In this document: positions 8,736 through 16,919 of the stretch, in pieces
Layout of the letters: every line of letters begins with the position of its first letter
How positions within the stretch are numbered: the first letter of the stretch is position 1
Assembly (NCBI GenBank): GCA_902788805.1
Contig: CADALO010000003.1
Span: 186,001-250,000, forward strand
Reading direction: 5' to 3'
DNA length: 64,000 nt
From: an uncultured Bacteroidota bacterium
GTDB lineage: Bacteria > Bacteroidota > Bacteroidia > Bacteroidales > P3
Made by a program: the position numbers and the translations under genes
Notes under the pieces: generated by a model
The model's input: the letters and a program-made list of their open reading frames with translations, nothing else
The model's database searches: none
What the model was told of the DNA's origin: nothing

Positions 8736-9557
8736 TTATTTCTTGTTCTTGATGAGGATGTCCATAAAGGTAATGGTACCATCTTCCATTTGAGAAACGA
8801 GACTTTCGATTTTGGTAAGGAGGTAGTTGTAGAAAATCTGAAGGATGATGGCGACGATAAGACCGAACACAGTGGTCAAGAGGGCCATCTTCATACCGTG
8901 GGCAACGACGGTCGGGCTGATGTCACCGGCTTTTTCGATATCGTCGAATGCCTGGACCATACCGATAACGGTGCCGAGAAATCCGAATGAAGGAGCCAGG
9001 GCGATGAACAGGGCGATCCAAGTGAGGTTGGCCTCGAGGCGAGCCATCTGGACTCCACCGTAGGAGGTGAGGGATTTTTCGACGTTTTCGAGGCCTTCGT
9101 CTACGCGGTCAAGACCTTGGTAGAAGATGCTGGCGACGGGGCCACGGGTGTTGCGGCAGAGTTCTTTGGCTGCGTTGTAGTCGCCTTTCTTAACGTTGTC
9201 TTCAATGCCGTTGAGGAGGGCGTTGACGTTGGTGGTAGCCATATTGAGGTAGATGATACGCTCGATAACGAGTGCCATACCGAGGATGAGGCAGAGGAGC
9301 ACGGGGGTCATCCAGCCTGCACCACCTTGGATGTATTTCTCTTTGAGCACTTCGTGGAACGATTTGGCTTCTTCAGCCTCTTCGTTAGCGGCCTCTACGG
9401 GTTCTGCGACGGCTTCGTCAGCAACAGCTGCACTGTCATCGGCTACTTGTTCGGTCTGGACGGCGTCGTTGTTGGCGGCGTCTTGGGCCATAACATTGTT
9501 GAGATTGGTGAATGTCAATAATCCAATTACCGACATCAAAGCGATTACTTTTTTCAT
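8736..9557 (-). CDS. exbB: MotA/TolQ/ExbB proton channel family protein
   Basis: The 273-residue protein opens with a signal peptide (MKKVIALMSVIGLLTFTNLN, ending about NVMAQ), followed by an acidic Ala/Glu/Val-rich linker to about residue 65. Three membrane helices follow: about 77-100, 165-190 and 215-240. The conserved core AIFIALAPSFGFLGTVIGMVQAF-like stretch (residues about 178-200) and the TTVFGLIVAI helix mark the MotA/TolQ/ExbB family. It is the first gene of the operon and has an exact TAAATTTG promoter box 65 bp upstream. Confidence 0.93.
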   Translation of the reverse strand: MKKVIALMSVIGLLTFTNLNNVMAQDAANNDAVQTEQVADDSAAVADEAVAEPVEAANEEAEEAKSFHEVLKEKYIQGGAGWMTPVLLCLILGMALVIERIIYLNMATTNVNALLNGIEDNVKKGDYNAAKELCRNTRGPVASIFYQGLDRVDEGLENVEKSLTSYGGVQMARLEANLTWIALFIALAPSFGFLGTVIGMVQAFDDIEKAGDISPTVVAHGMKMALLTTVFGLIVAIILQIFYNYLLTKIESLVSQMEDGTITFMDILIKNKK

Positions 9558-9621
9558 TTTGGTTTTAATTGTGTTAATTATTAATTAGTTAGTTCGTTTT
9601 GCATATGTCACAATATGTTTG

Positions 9622-9629
9622 CAAATTTA
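9622..9629 (-). promoter_or_regulatory. TAnnTTTG promoter box of the exbB operon
   Basis: On the minus strand this reads TAAATTTG followed by C, an exact match to the Bacteroidota -7 box, 65 bp upstream of the exbB start. The 11-bp-phased element at 9787-9895 lies about 158 bp further upstream. Confidence 0.65.
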
Positions 9630-9786
9630 GTAAGAAGTTTGCAACTGGAAAAGTTTTTTTGCTTTTTTTTTGAAAAAAATGTGGCTCTGTTTCGATAATA
9701 CCTTGTTTTATAGGTGGATAATGGTGGCAAAAAAAACTCTGTGCCGTTTGTGCGTAGAAAAGCTGGTATTGGGGCGTGTTTGGGAG

Positions 9787-9895
9787 GGACCAACACTGGT
9801 CGTTGTACAATATATGTACAATACTTGTACAATTGTAAACGTACAAATATTGTACAAGTATTGTACATATATTGTACAACGACCGGAGTTGGTCC
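9787..9895. repeat. Phased GTAC palindromic element, copy 1
   Basis: This 109-bp near-perfect palindrome begins GGACCAACACTGGTCG and ends CGACCGGAGTTGGTCC. GTAC tetramers start at 9805, 9816 and 9827 in the left arm and at 9841, 9852, 9863 and 9874 in the right arm, an exact 11-bp pitch within each arm. The centre reads AATTGTAAACGTAC. It lies downstream of the polyprenyl synthase gene and upstream of the exbB promoter. Confidence 0.9.
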
Positions 9896-9958
9896 GTTTC
9901 GTGCAGGGGCAAAGTGCGGCGGATGGAGAGGGCGTGAGCGTTGTATTTGGTTGGTTGT

Positions 9959-10000
9959 AAAAAGATTGCAGCTGTGCCTGGAGGAACAGGCACGGCTGCA
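9959..10000 (-). terminator. Terminator of the polyprenyl synthase gene
   Basis: A long stem, TGCAGCTGTGCCTG paired with CAGGCACGGCTGCA around loop GAGGAA, is followed on the minus strand by TCTTTTT. It lies 19 bp after the stop codon at 10019. Confidence 0.8.
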
Positions 10001-10018
10001 GTGGTATGACTGGAGATT

Positions 10019-10993
10019 TCAGATGTTGCGGTTGAGGAGTTTTTGTGTGAGCTCGAAGAGGGGTTGCTTGCTTTCGTGCGGCAGGTTGACGCTGTCGAGG
10101 TAGCCGATGGCTGCCTCGTGGTACTGTGCTATCTGCTTTTCGGTTAGCTCTTTGATTTTGATTTGGTTGTAGATTTGCAGCACTTGCTCTATTTTGGGTT
10201 GCGGGTCGTCGGGGGTAGTGCTGAACAGCTGGATGAGTTGCTGTCGCTGTGCGGGCTCGGCGGTTTGAAGTGCCTTGAGTAGGAGGTAGGTCTTTTTGTT
10301 GTCTTTTATGTCGGTGCCTGTCTGTTTGCCGAAGGTCTGTGTGTCGCCGTAGGCGTCGAGAAGGTCGTCGCGCAGCTGGAAGGCAAGTCCGATGTTGATG
10401 CCGAAGTTGTAGAGGGCGTCGGTGTCGGCTTGGGGCGCGTTGGCGTAGAGGGCTCCGATTTTGAGTGCTGCCGCGAGCAGGACGGCTGTCTTGAGCCGTA
10501 TCATCTCGAGGTATTCGGGTATGGTGACGTCGTTGCGCTGCTCGAAGTCCATATCGTATTGTTGCCCCTGGCAGATTTCCATACTTGTCTGCTGGAAGAC
10601 GTTGAGTATCTGGTGGAGGTTGGGGTGTGGCTGCCTGAGGAAGTACTGCCAGGCGAGGATGTTCATTGCGTCGCCCGAGAGGATGGCGGTGTTGGGGTTC
10701 CACTTGAGGTAGACGGTGGTTTTGCCGCGTCGGATGGGTGACTGGTCCATCAGGTCGTCGTGGAGGAGTGTGAAGTTGTGGAATGTCTCGATGCCTATCG
10801 CTGCATAGCGCGCTTGCTGGAGGTCGCCTCCGAAGAGGTCGGTTGCAGCAAGGAGCATCAGGGGACGGATGCGTTTGCCGCCGTCGGCAAGGGTATAGGC
10901 TATGGGGTCGAAGAGGTTGGCGGGGGTGCCGTGGAAGTCTTCGGCGTTGAAGTATTCTTTTACTTTGTCGGATAATTGTGTAAGGGTGAGCAT
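10019..10993 (-). CDS. Polyprenyl (farnesyl/geranylgeranyl-type) diphosphate synthase
   Basis: The 324-residue protein is a trans-isoprenyl diphosphate synthase. It has the GGKRIRP motif (about residues 38-44), the first Asp-rich motif in HDDLMDQSPIRRG (about 78-90) and the second in FQLRDDLLD (about 205-213). It condenses isopentenyl diphosphate units onto an allylic primer for quinone or lipid carrier synthesis. Two residues before the first Asp-rich motif are Leu-Leu, and chain length cannot be fixed without a model. The start codon is preceded by seven exact 8-bp repeats. A terminator follows. Confidence 0.93.
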   Translation of the reverse strand: MLTLTQLSDKVKEYFNAEDFHGTPANLFDPIAYTLADGGKRIRPLMLLAATDLFGGDLQQARYAAIGIETFHNFTLLHDDLMDQSPIRRGKTTVYLKWNPNTAILSGDAMNILAWQYFLRQPHPNLHQILNVFQQTSMEICQGQQYDMDFEQRNDVTIPEYLEMIRLKTAVLLAAALKIGALYANAPQADTDALYNFGINIGLAFQLRDDLLDAYGDTQTFGKQTGTDIKDNKKTYLLLKALQTAEPAQRQQLIQLFSTTPDDPQPKIEQVLQIYNQIKIKELTEKQIAQYHEAAIGYLDSVNLPHESKQPLFELTQKLLNRNI

Positions 10994-11001
10994 TTTTGGG
11001 T

Positions 11002-11057
11002 GTTGATTTGTTGATATGTCGATATGTTGATTTGTTGAGGTGTTGATATGTTGATTT
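11002..11057. repeat. Seven 8-bp tandem units abutting the polyprenyl synthase start
   Basis: Units read GTTGATTT, GTTGATAT, GTCGATAT, GTTGATTT, GTTGAGGT, GTTGATAT and GTTGATTT, with exactly 8-bp spacing. On the coding (minus) strand they form the A/C-rich leader immediately before the ATG at 10993. A matching four-unit tract stands before prfB. Confidence 0.85.
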
Positions 11058-11072
11058 GTTTAAAGGGGTTTT

Positions 11073-11120
11073 GGCGATTGTGGGGCGTACACGGGGGTAC
11101 GCCCGTACGGAATTGCTATA
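11073..11120. repeat. GGCGTACAC/GGGTACGCC dispersed element, copy 1
   Basis: The block GGGGCGTACACGGGGGTACG followed by CCCGTACGGAATTGCTAT recurs at 25055-25100, and in reverse orientation at 48570-48602. Internal GGCGTAC/GTACGCC arms can form a hairpin. The block directly follows the 8-bp tandem tract both here and upstream of prfB. Confidence 0.75.
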
Positions 11121-11156
11121 TTCGTTTTCGTTTAAGTTTCGTTTCCTGTTTTTCTC

Positions 11157-11184
11157 TTGCAGGCTGGAAGCCTGCGCTCCTGCG
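11157..11184. repeat. GCAGGCT-GGA-AGCCTGC palindromic repeat
   Basis: The sequence CTTGCAGGCTGGAAGCCTGC followed by GCTCCTGCG contains a 7-bp perfect stem with a GGA loop. The same 28-bp unit appears twice inside the glycosyltransferase gene near 26974 and 27018. Confidence 0.75.
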
Positions 11185-11196
11185 TTTTCCGCTTGA

Positions 11197-13620
11197 TTAG
11201 AAGGGGTAGTCGATACCGAAATTGGCGGTGGTTTGGGAGAGTTTCCAGTAGGGGGGGCGCCAGCGGTGTGAGGATTGCATACCGGGGTCGTAGAGGGGTA
11301 TGGCGAGGTCGCAGCGGAGTGTGAGGATGGAGATGTTGGCACGAAGGCCGAAGCCGATGCCTACGGCGGTGCTTTGGGGAAGTGTCTTGAGGTTGAACTG
11401 GCCGTCGGGGAATTCCTGCGACTGGTGTGTCAGCCATACGTTGCCGATGTCGGCGAAGAGTGCTCCTTCGAAGATGGAGATGATGGGGAATCGGTGCTCG
11501 AGGTTGATTACGAGCTGTATGTCGCCTATGCGTTCAAGGATGTCTTGGTTGTCGGAGAGGAAGTTGCCGGGTCCGAGATAGCGCAGGTGCCAGGCACGGA
11601 TGGTGGTTGGTCCGCCGCCGAAGAAGCTTTTTTCGTATGGCATTGCGGTGGAGTTGTTGTAGGGGAGTCCGATACCTGCGATAACGCGGGTCACGAAGGT
11701 GCTTTTCTTGCCGACGTAGAAGTAGCGTTTGTATTCGGCTGTTGCCCTGATGTATTGCGAGTAGGGGACTCCAAAGATGTATTTTATGCCGTTCTGGTCG
11801 GTGTTGCTTTTGGTGAGGTGCGAGATGGCGTTGAAGAGGTTGCCTGCGCTTTCGAGCGATAGGTGCAGGTAGTTGAAGTTGAATCGGGTGCCGTATTGCT
11901 GGGTGTTGTAGATGTAGTCGTAGCGGGCGTCCATAATGAAGTGGTCGCTGTATTGGTATTTGACTCGGGCGTCGCTGATGCTTCGCATACGTGCGCGGAA
12001 GGTGGAGTCGATGTTGAAGAAGCGTACAAAGGTGAGTTCGACGGGCAGCAGCTGGTGGCTGTGCTGTCCTCGGCTCCAGCTGTAACCGAAGCCGCTGTTG
12101 AAGAGGAGTCGTTCGAAATAGCTGTGCAGCTGGTAGTTACCGCCGAGGGTGATGAGTGTGTGTGGTCGCATCCGCTGCCAGAGAATGTCTTTGGTGAAGG
12201 GGAAGAGGAATGTGGGCAGGTCGAGCGATAGGTTGATGCCGTTTTCGAGGTTGCTGACGTTGTTGCGCAGGTTTTCGCTGTCGCGGTTTTTGAGGATGAG
12301 TTTAGGCAGTTCGATGAGGAGCGACCATTCGGCTTTGAACTGTTCGGCGCCGTGGAAGAGGTTTTTGTTGTGGTAGCTGATTTTGGTTTCAAGTCCGAGG
12401 TTGCCGCTGAGAAGTCCGAGGTTTTCCTGTCCGAAGGGCGATGAGTTGTTGATTTCGACCGATGCCGAGAGTCGCTGCCGTTTGGCGTTGAGGAGTCGCA
12501 CCCTTGCATTGAGGAGCCGGTTGGTGTCGTTGCTGTTGGGGGATTCTACGAATTCTATGTTGATGTATTTGAAGTTGCGAAGGCTGAGGAGGGAGTTGTA
12601 GGTGCGGTCGATATTGCGAGGGCGGTAGGTGAGACCTTCGAAGAGGAAGAGCGAGCGTCCGATGGTGGAGGGTTTGATGGAGAGAGGCTGGTTGTGGATG
12701 AAGTGGTAGTTGGAGGTTCGGGTACGGAAGTGCATCGGGTAGGTCAGGGTGTCGTAAGAGGATGAGGCGCCGAGTTGCTGTGCCGTCGAGCTGTTGGGGT
12801 AGATATAGATGTTGTCGAGATAGTATTTTTGCAGCGGCCGTGTGACGGTTTGCTTGTCGGCGTTGATGAAACGCGGGTTCCGGATGTTAACCCGGATGGT
12901 CAGTTTGTTGTCTTGGAAGGCTGTGTCGACGGAGTAGGAGAGGAGGTCGGTAGATGCGTGGTAGTAGCCTTCGTTGCGCAGCTGCTCAATGATGCGTTTG
13001 CGCTCGGCGTCCATCACTTCCTGGTCGTAGTAGTCACCCTCTTTGAGCAGCGACTGGTCTTTCCATTGCCTGAGGAGCTTGTCGACATCGGGTGTCTCGG
13101 CGCGGAACGATATGCCGTCGATGCGGTAGCGCTGTGAAGGGGTGATATGATAGGTGACGTTGATGTCGTGTTTGCGGCTGTGGACGGTGTCGAAGGTGAC
13201 GGTAGAGGTGAAGCAGCCTTTGGATTTGAGCAGGCCCGACAGTTGGTTGCAGGTCTGGATGGCGGCGTTTTCGTTGTAAATGACCGGTGCCTGTCCCTTG
13301 CGGCGCAGGTATTTGTGCCAGAAGTTGGACTTGTCGGGGTTGGAGAGGCAATAGATGCGCATCGTCAAGCGTGGCCCGACGCCGAGGATGTGGCTGTTGG
13401 GCTTCTGGCGGGTGTATTTCTTCATATCGCTGAGGGCGTCGCGAATCTCCTTTGGGGGCTCGCTGCCGTCGGCCATAGTGACTTGATAGCTGTTTCTGTT
13501 GAGTATTTGTTGGTCGGGCTGAATGAATTTCTCAACGCTGCTGCACGATGCCAACGCCAATGTCAGCGTGAGCAATGTCAGTATAAGACGGTGCGGTGCG
13601 TTATGTGGTTTTTGTTTCAT
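11197..13620 (-). CDS. tamL: TamL-type BamA-family outer-membrane lipoprotein
   Basis: The 807-residue protein starts MKQKPHNAPHRLILTLLTLT and has a lipobox LASC with Cys26, so it is a predicted lipoprotein. The sequence SSVEKFIQPDQQILNRNSYQ after the cysteine is typical of Bacteroidota TamL, the lipidated BamA-like partner of TamB. POTRA-like domains fill about residues 30-390 and an Omp85 barrel the rest, with the barrel-family pattern FFGGGPTTIRAWHLRYLGPG near residue 690. The start at 13620 overlaps the waaA stop by four bases (ATGA). The longer in-frame extension into waaA is a shadow and was dropped. Confidence 0.88.
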   Translation of the reverse strand: MKQKPHNAPHRLILTLLTLTLALASCSSVEKFIQPDQQILNRNSYQVTMADGSEPPKEIRDALSDMKKYTRQKPNSHILGVGPRLTMRIYCLSNPDKSNFWHKYLRRKGQAPVIYNENAAIQTCNQLSGLLKSKGCFTSTVTFDTVHSRKHDINVTYHITPSQRYRIDGISFRAETPDVDKLLRQWKDQSLLKEGDYYDQEVMDAERKRIIEQLRNEGYYHASTDLLSYSVDTAFQDNKLTIRVNIRNPRFINADKQTVTRPLQKYYLDNIYIYPNSSTAQQLGASSSYDTLTYPMHFRTRTSNYHFIHNQPLSIKPSTIGRSLFLFEGLTYRPRNIDRTYNSLLSLRNFKYINIEFVESPNSNDTNRLLNARVRLLNAKRQRLSASVEINNSSPFGQENLGLLSGNLGLETKISYHNKNLFHGAEQFKAEWSLLIELPKLILKNRDSENLRNNVSNLENGINLSLDLPTFLFPFTKDILWQRMRPHTLITLGGNYQLHSYFERLLFNSGFGYSWSRGQHSHQLLPVELTFVRFFNIDSTFRARMRSISDARVKYQYSDHFIMDARYDYIYNTQQYGTRFNFNYLHLSLESAGNLFNAISHLTKSNTDQNGIKYIFGVPYSQYIRATAEYKRYFYVGKKSTFVTRVIAGIGLPYNNSTAMPYEKSFFGGGPTTIRAWHLRYLGPGNFLSDNQDILERIGDIQLVINLEHRFPIISIFEGALFADIGNVWLTHQSQEFPDGQFNLKTLPQSTAVGIGFGLRANISILTLRCDLAIPLYDPGMQSSHRWRPPYWKLSQTTANFGIDYPF

Positions 13621-14879
13621 TTGCCTTCGATTGTGGCGATTATGGTGGCGGTGGCTCCGAGGTTGGTGTGCATATAGTTGCTGCAGGCATCGGAGGCTGT
13701 TTTGTAGCATTGCGGATCGTCGAGCCAGGTGGTGAGAATCTGTGTCAGCTGGTCGGCTTTGGTGTAAGTCTTTGCTGCTTGGCAGTCGAGGAGTTGGTGT
13801 GCTTCCTGGAATTTGGTGTAGTTGGGTCCGAAGCACACGGGGCATCCGAAGATGGCTGCCTCGAGGGTGTTGTGGATGCCTTTGCCAAATCCGCCGCCGA
13901 TGTAGGCGATGGTTGCGTAGCGGTAGATGGATGAGAGCATACCGATGTTGTCGATGATGAGGACGCAGCGATGGTTGAGCGCAGGGTCGGCATCGGGCAG
14001 TATGAGCTGCGAGTAGCGTACGCAGTTGTCGGCACCGAAGAGCTGCTCGATTTGCTTGAGGTGGCTTTCGGCAATGACGTGCGGTGCAAGTATGAGTTTG
14101 AGCGGTTTGCTGTAGCTGTCGTAGAAATGCTTGATGTTGTTCTCGTCGGGAGGCCACGAGCTGCCTGCAATGAGCGTTGGCAGGGGCTGGTTGGCACCAT
14201 TGAGGAGGAATCGCTCAATCTCGGGGAAAGACTTGGCTTGCAGGGCGATGTCGTTCACACGGTCGAAACGGGTGTCGCCGGCGATGGAGCATCGGTTGTA
14301 GCAGATGCCTTTGAGCAGTTTGATGGATTCCTGGTTCTGTACGAATATGTGGCGGTAGCATTGCAGCTGCTGTGCAAACCATTTGCCGTAAGGCTTGAAG
14401 AAATACTGCGAGGGTCGGAAGATGGCCGAGAAGAGATAGGTCGGTGTGGCTCTGCGCTGGAGCGCCTGGAGGTAGTTGAACCAGAAGTCGTATTTGACAA
14501 AGAAGGCGATGTCGGGGTGCATCAGTTGCATCAGCCGTCGTGCGTTGCGCTGGGTATCTGGCGGCAGATAAATGACGATGTCGGCTTGGTCGTAGTTCTT
14601 CCGTACCTCGAAGCCGGAGGGCGAGAAGAATGAGAGAACGATTTTGTATTCGGGATGCAGCTTGCGGAACTGCTCTATGACAGGTCTGGCCTGCTCGAAT
14701 TCGCCGAGCGACGAGGTGTGGAACCAGGCTACTTTGGCGCCGTTGAGTTTCTCTTTAGGGAAGCAGTCGGCCCAGTGGCGCCAGCCTTTACGCATCAGAG
14801 CGGCTTTTTCGTTGAAGGGTGCCGCACATCTTACACCGAGGCTGTAAATGCTGATTGCCAAACTGTAGAGGAGTCTCAT
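13617..14879 (-). CDS. waaA: 3-deoxy-D-manno-octulosonic acid (Kdo) transferase
   Basis: The 420-residue protein is full length for WaaA/KdtA, the inner-membrane enzyme that adds Kdo from CMP-Kdo to lipid A precursor. It has an N-terminal hydrophobic anchor (MRLLYSLAISIYSLGVR), the family motif WFHTSSLGEFEQARP near residues 52-66, VKYDFWFNYLQAL near 130, and the second Rossmann half with GGGFGKGIHNTLEAA near residue 345. It overlaps tamL by four bases, tying lipid A assembly to outer-membrane protein assembly. An 11-bp gap separates it from the outer-membrane protein gene upstream. Confidence 0.95.
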   Translation of the reverse strand: MRLLYSLAISIYSLGVRCAAPFNEKAALMRKGWRHWADCFPKEKLNGAKVAWFHTSSLGEFEQARPVIEQFRKLHPEYKIVLSFFSPSGFEVRKNYDQADIVIYLPPDTQRNARRLMQLMHPDIAFFVKYDFWFNYLQALQRRATPTYLFSAIFRPSQYFFKPYGKWFAQQLQCYRHIFVQNQESIKLLKGICYNRCSIAGDTRFDRVNDIALQAKSFPEIERFLLNGANQPLPTLIAGSSWPPDENNIKHFYDSYSKPLKLILAPHVIAESHLKQIEQLFGADNCVRYSQLILPDADPALNHRCVLIIDNIGMLSSIYRYATIAYIGGGFGKGIHNTLEAAIFGCPVCFGPNYTKFQEAHQLLDCQAAKTYTKADQLTQILTTWLDDPQCYKTASDACSNYMHTNLGATATIIATIEGK

Positions 14880-14890
14880 CGCTTACTGTT

Positions 14891-15706
14891 TTAGAAGAAG
14901 TAATAGTCGTAGGCCGTTTTGCCTTTAAGTGGGAACATCCAGCTGATTTTCACCGTGTAGAGGAGGTCGAAGTAGTTGGTGTTGTCGGGGCCGTGCAGGT
15001 TCATCACTTCGTCGATGACATAGTTGCGTACGGAGTGGTTCCAGCATTGGGTCACCTCGAATGCAACGTATAGGTTGAAGAAGTTGGAGCGGTTGCTCAT
15101 AAACCAGTATCCGATGCTCTCGGTCAAGGTCACGCCGCGACGCTTGTGGTCGTAAAGGCGTGCATAGTCGCCCTGCAGCTGGGGCGCATTCACGTCGTTG
15201 AGCATAAAGATGGTTTTCTGCTGCATTATGCCGCCGTAGAGACGCAGCAGCAGGCCCGAGTTGGGGTTGCGCTCGTTGAGGGTGATTATTTTGCCTCCGC
15301 CAATTCTGAACGAGAGCATTCTGTTGTAGCAGGTGGTGTTGGCGTCGACGCCGTTGGTGCCGATTACGAGAGGCACAGTGTCGTGGCTGAAGGCGGCAGG
15401 GGCACGTTGGGCTTTGTTGCGCAGATTGTCGCCGTTGGCACCGATAATGAGGCCGCCGTCGAGCGAGACGATCCAGTTGGACTTGAACTTGTATCCTGCT
15501 TCAATGCCGAAACCGAGATAGGGCGACTGGTAGAGGTCGTGCATACCGTATTCGGTCGACAGCTTGTCGGAGGCGATAGTGGTGCCGAAGTTGAATCCGA
15601 AGTAAGGTGTGGCCAGAGTGTCCTGCGTGAGCTTAATCTGGGCATTGGCGTTGAGCGAGACGGTGAGTGTAAAGAGCAGAGCCGGTATCAGAAAGCGAGG
15701 TTTCAT
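14891..15706 (-). CDS. Predicted outer-membrane beta-barrel protein, function unknown
   Basis: The 271-residue protein begins with a clear signal peptide (MKPRFLIPALLFTLTVSLNA, cleavage near NAQ). The mature part is rich in aromatic and glycine residues with alternating hydrophobic strands such as YFGFNFGTTIASDK, LGFGIEAGYKF and WIVSLDGGLIIGA, which fits a small outer-membrane barrel. The protein ends in aromatic residues (TAYDYYFF), as expected for barrel proteins recognised by BAM. I do not recognise a named family. It lies between phoA and waaA with gaps of 12 and 11 bp. Confidence 0.82.
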   Translation of the reverse strand: MKPRFLIPALLFTLTVSLNANAQIKLTQDTLATPYFGFNFGTTIASDKLSTEYGMHDLYQSPYLGFGIEAGYKFKSNWIVSLDGGLIIGANGDNLRNKAQRAPAAFSHDTVPLVIGTNGVDANTTCYNRMLSFRIGGGKIITLNERNPNSGLLLRLYGGIMQQKTIFMLNDVNAPQLQGDYARLYDHKRRGVTLTESIGYWFMSNRSNFFNLYVAFEVTQCWNHSVRNYVIDEVMNLHGPDNTNYFDLLYTVKISWMFPLKGKTAYDYYFF

Positions 15707-15718
15707 AGTGGTCGATTG

Positions 15719-16894
15719 TTATTTGAGGGTGCTTTTTCTGCCCATAGCCTTGAGCATTTTGGGCATAAGATCGATGTTGTTCTGGATGCCTGAGAATGTC
15801 TCTGCGCCAGGTCCGTAGGAGAAGACGGGGACCATAACACCCGAATGTCCGTCGGTGATGTATTTGCATTCGTTGAGGCCTTTCTCTATGTCGCCGCTTT
15901 TCAGCACAAGGCCGCCGGTTTCGTGGTCGGCGGTAACGACAACGAGGGTGTTGCCGTCCTTCTCGGCGAAGTCGAGGACCACTTTCAGCATCTTTTCAAA
16001 GTCGGCGAGTTCGGCTTCCATATAGGCTGCGTCGTTGTTGTGGCAGCCCCAGTCGATTTGCGAGCCTTCAATCATCATCACGAAGCCTTTGGGGTTCTTG
16101 GTCAGAATGTCGAGGGCCTTTTTGGTGCCTTCTACAAGCACGGGGTCTCTGCCCGGTGCAACTGGACCGTAGTAGTTCTCGCAGAAGAAGGTGACCAGTT
16201 TGTTGCTTTTGGACTTCTTCATTTCCTCAAGGCTGTAGGTTATCTCGTAGCCGTTCTTCAGCAGCGTGTCGATGGGGTTGAGGCCGTCCTTGCGGTTCTC
16301 GGGACGGAAGTTGGACAATCCGCCGCCAATCATCACGTCAAAACCGCATTGAGACATATGCAGGCTGATGGTGTCGTACATCTTGCGATTGGGAACGTGG
16401 GCGTAGGTGCTTGCCGGTGTTGCGTCGAGGACGCTGCTGGTGACGACAAAGCCTGTCGAAAGGCCCCACTCGTGTGCCATCGAGAGTATCGACTTGACGG
16501 GGGTGCCGTCGGCAAGGACGCCTATGTGCTTGTTGTCGGTCTTGTGGCCGGTGACGATGGCTGTGCCGCCGGCACCGCTGTCGGTGGTGTATTTGTTGTT
16601 GGAATAGGTGCGTGAGAAGCCCGAGAACGGGAAACGCAGAAAGTTCGAGAGGCCTCTCTGTGCCACTACCGATGCATATACTTGCGCGGTGCCCATACCG
16701 TCGCCTATGATCACTATTACGTTTTTAGCCTTCTTGCCTGCCGGCATAGCGGCTTGAGTGCCGGGAGTTTCAAGCCATTGGCCTGTCGTGGCGCTCTCTT
16801 CGAATGTGTCTGTCGATGCCTGAATGTTCCTTTGCCCCCAGGCCGGCAATGCCATAACGGAGGCCAGAGCTATGATTATAAAGTGCTTTTTCAT
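15719..16894 (-). CDS. PhoA-type alkaline phosphatase
   Basis: The 391-residue protein has a signal peptide (MKKHFIIIALASVMALPAWG) and the alkaline phosphatase metal and catalytic sites: IIGDGMG, the nucleophile Ser in TTDSGAGGTAIVTG, EGSQIDWGCHNND, VTADHETGG and the C-terminal HSG. It should hydrolyse phosphate monoesters in the periplasm or outside the cell using two zinc ions and magnesium. I prefer the start at 16894 because it gives the classic Met-Lys-Lys signal peptide; an in-frame ATG three codons earlier (16903) is also possible. It is second in the five-gene envelope operon. Confidence 0.93.
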   Translation of the reverse strand: MKKHFIIIALASVMALPAWGQRNIQASTDTFEESATTGQWLETPGTQAAMPAGKKAKNVIVIIGDGMGTAQVYASVVAQRGLSNFLRFPFSGFSRTYSNNKYTTDSGAGGTAIVTGHKTDNKHIGVLADGTPVKSILSMAHEWGLSTGFVVTSSVLDATPASTYAHVPNRKMYDTISLHMSQCGFDVMIGGGLSNFRPENRKDGLNPIDTLLKNGYEITYSLEEMKKSKSNKLVTFFCENYYGPVAPGRDPVLVEGTKKALDILTKNPKGFVMMIEGSQIDWGCHNNDAAYMEAELADFEKMLKVVLDFAEKDGNTLVVVTADHETGGLVLKSGDIEKGLNECKYITDGHSGVMVPVFSYGPGAETFSGIQNNIDLMPKMLKAMGRKSTLK

Positions 16895-16919
16895 ATCTGT
16901 CATTCACAAATTCAATGTT

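Noticed and set aside
9787-9895. CRISPR array
   Set aside because: Units are 11 bp with no unique spacers, arms are complementary, and no cas genes are present.
9708-11342. 544-residue minus-strand open frame over the polyprenyl synthase
   Set aside because: Overlaps the synthase in another frame and runs through the phased element and repeats; Pro/Arg-rich shadow.
13621-14157. N-terminal extension of TamL
   Set aside because: The extension is antiparallel-frame waaA sequence; the true start at 13620 gives a lipoprotein signal and ATGA overlap with waaA.
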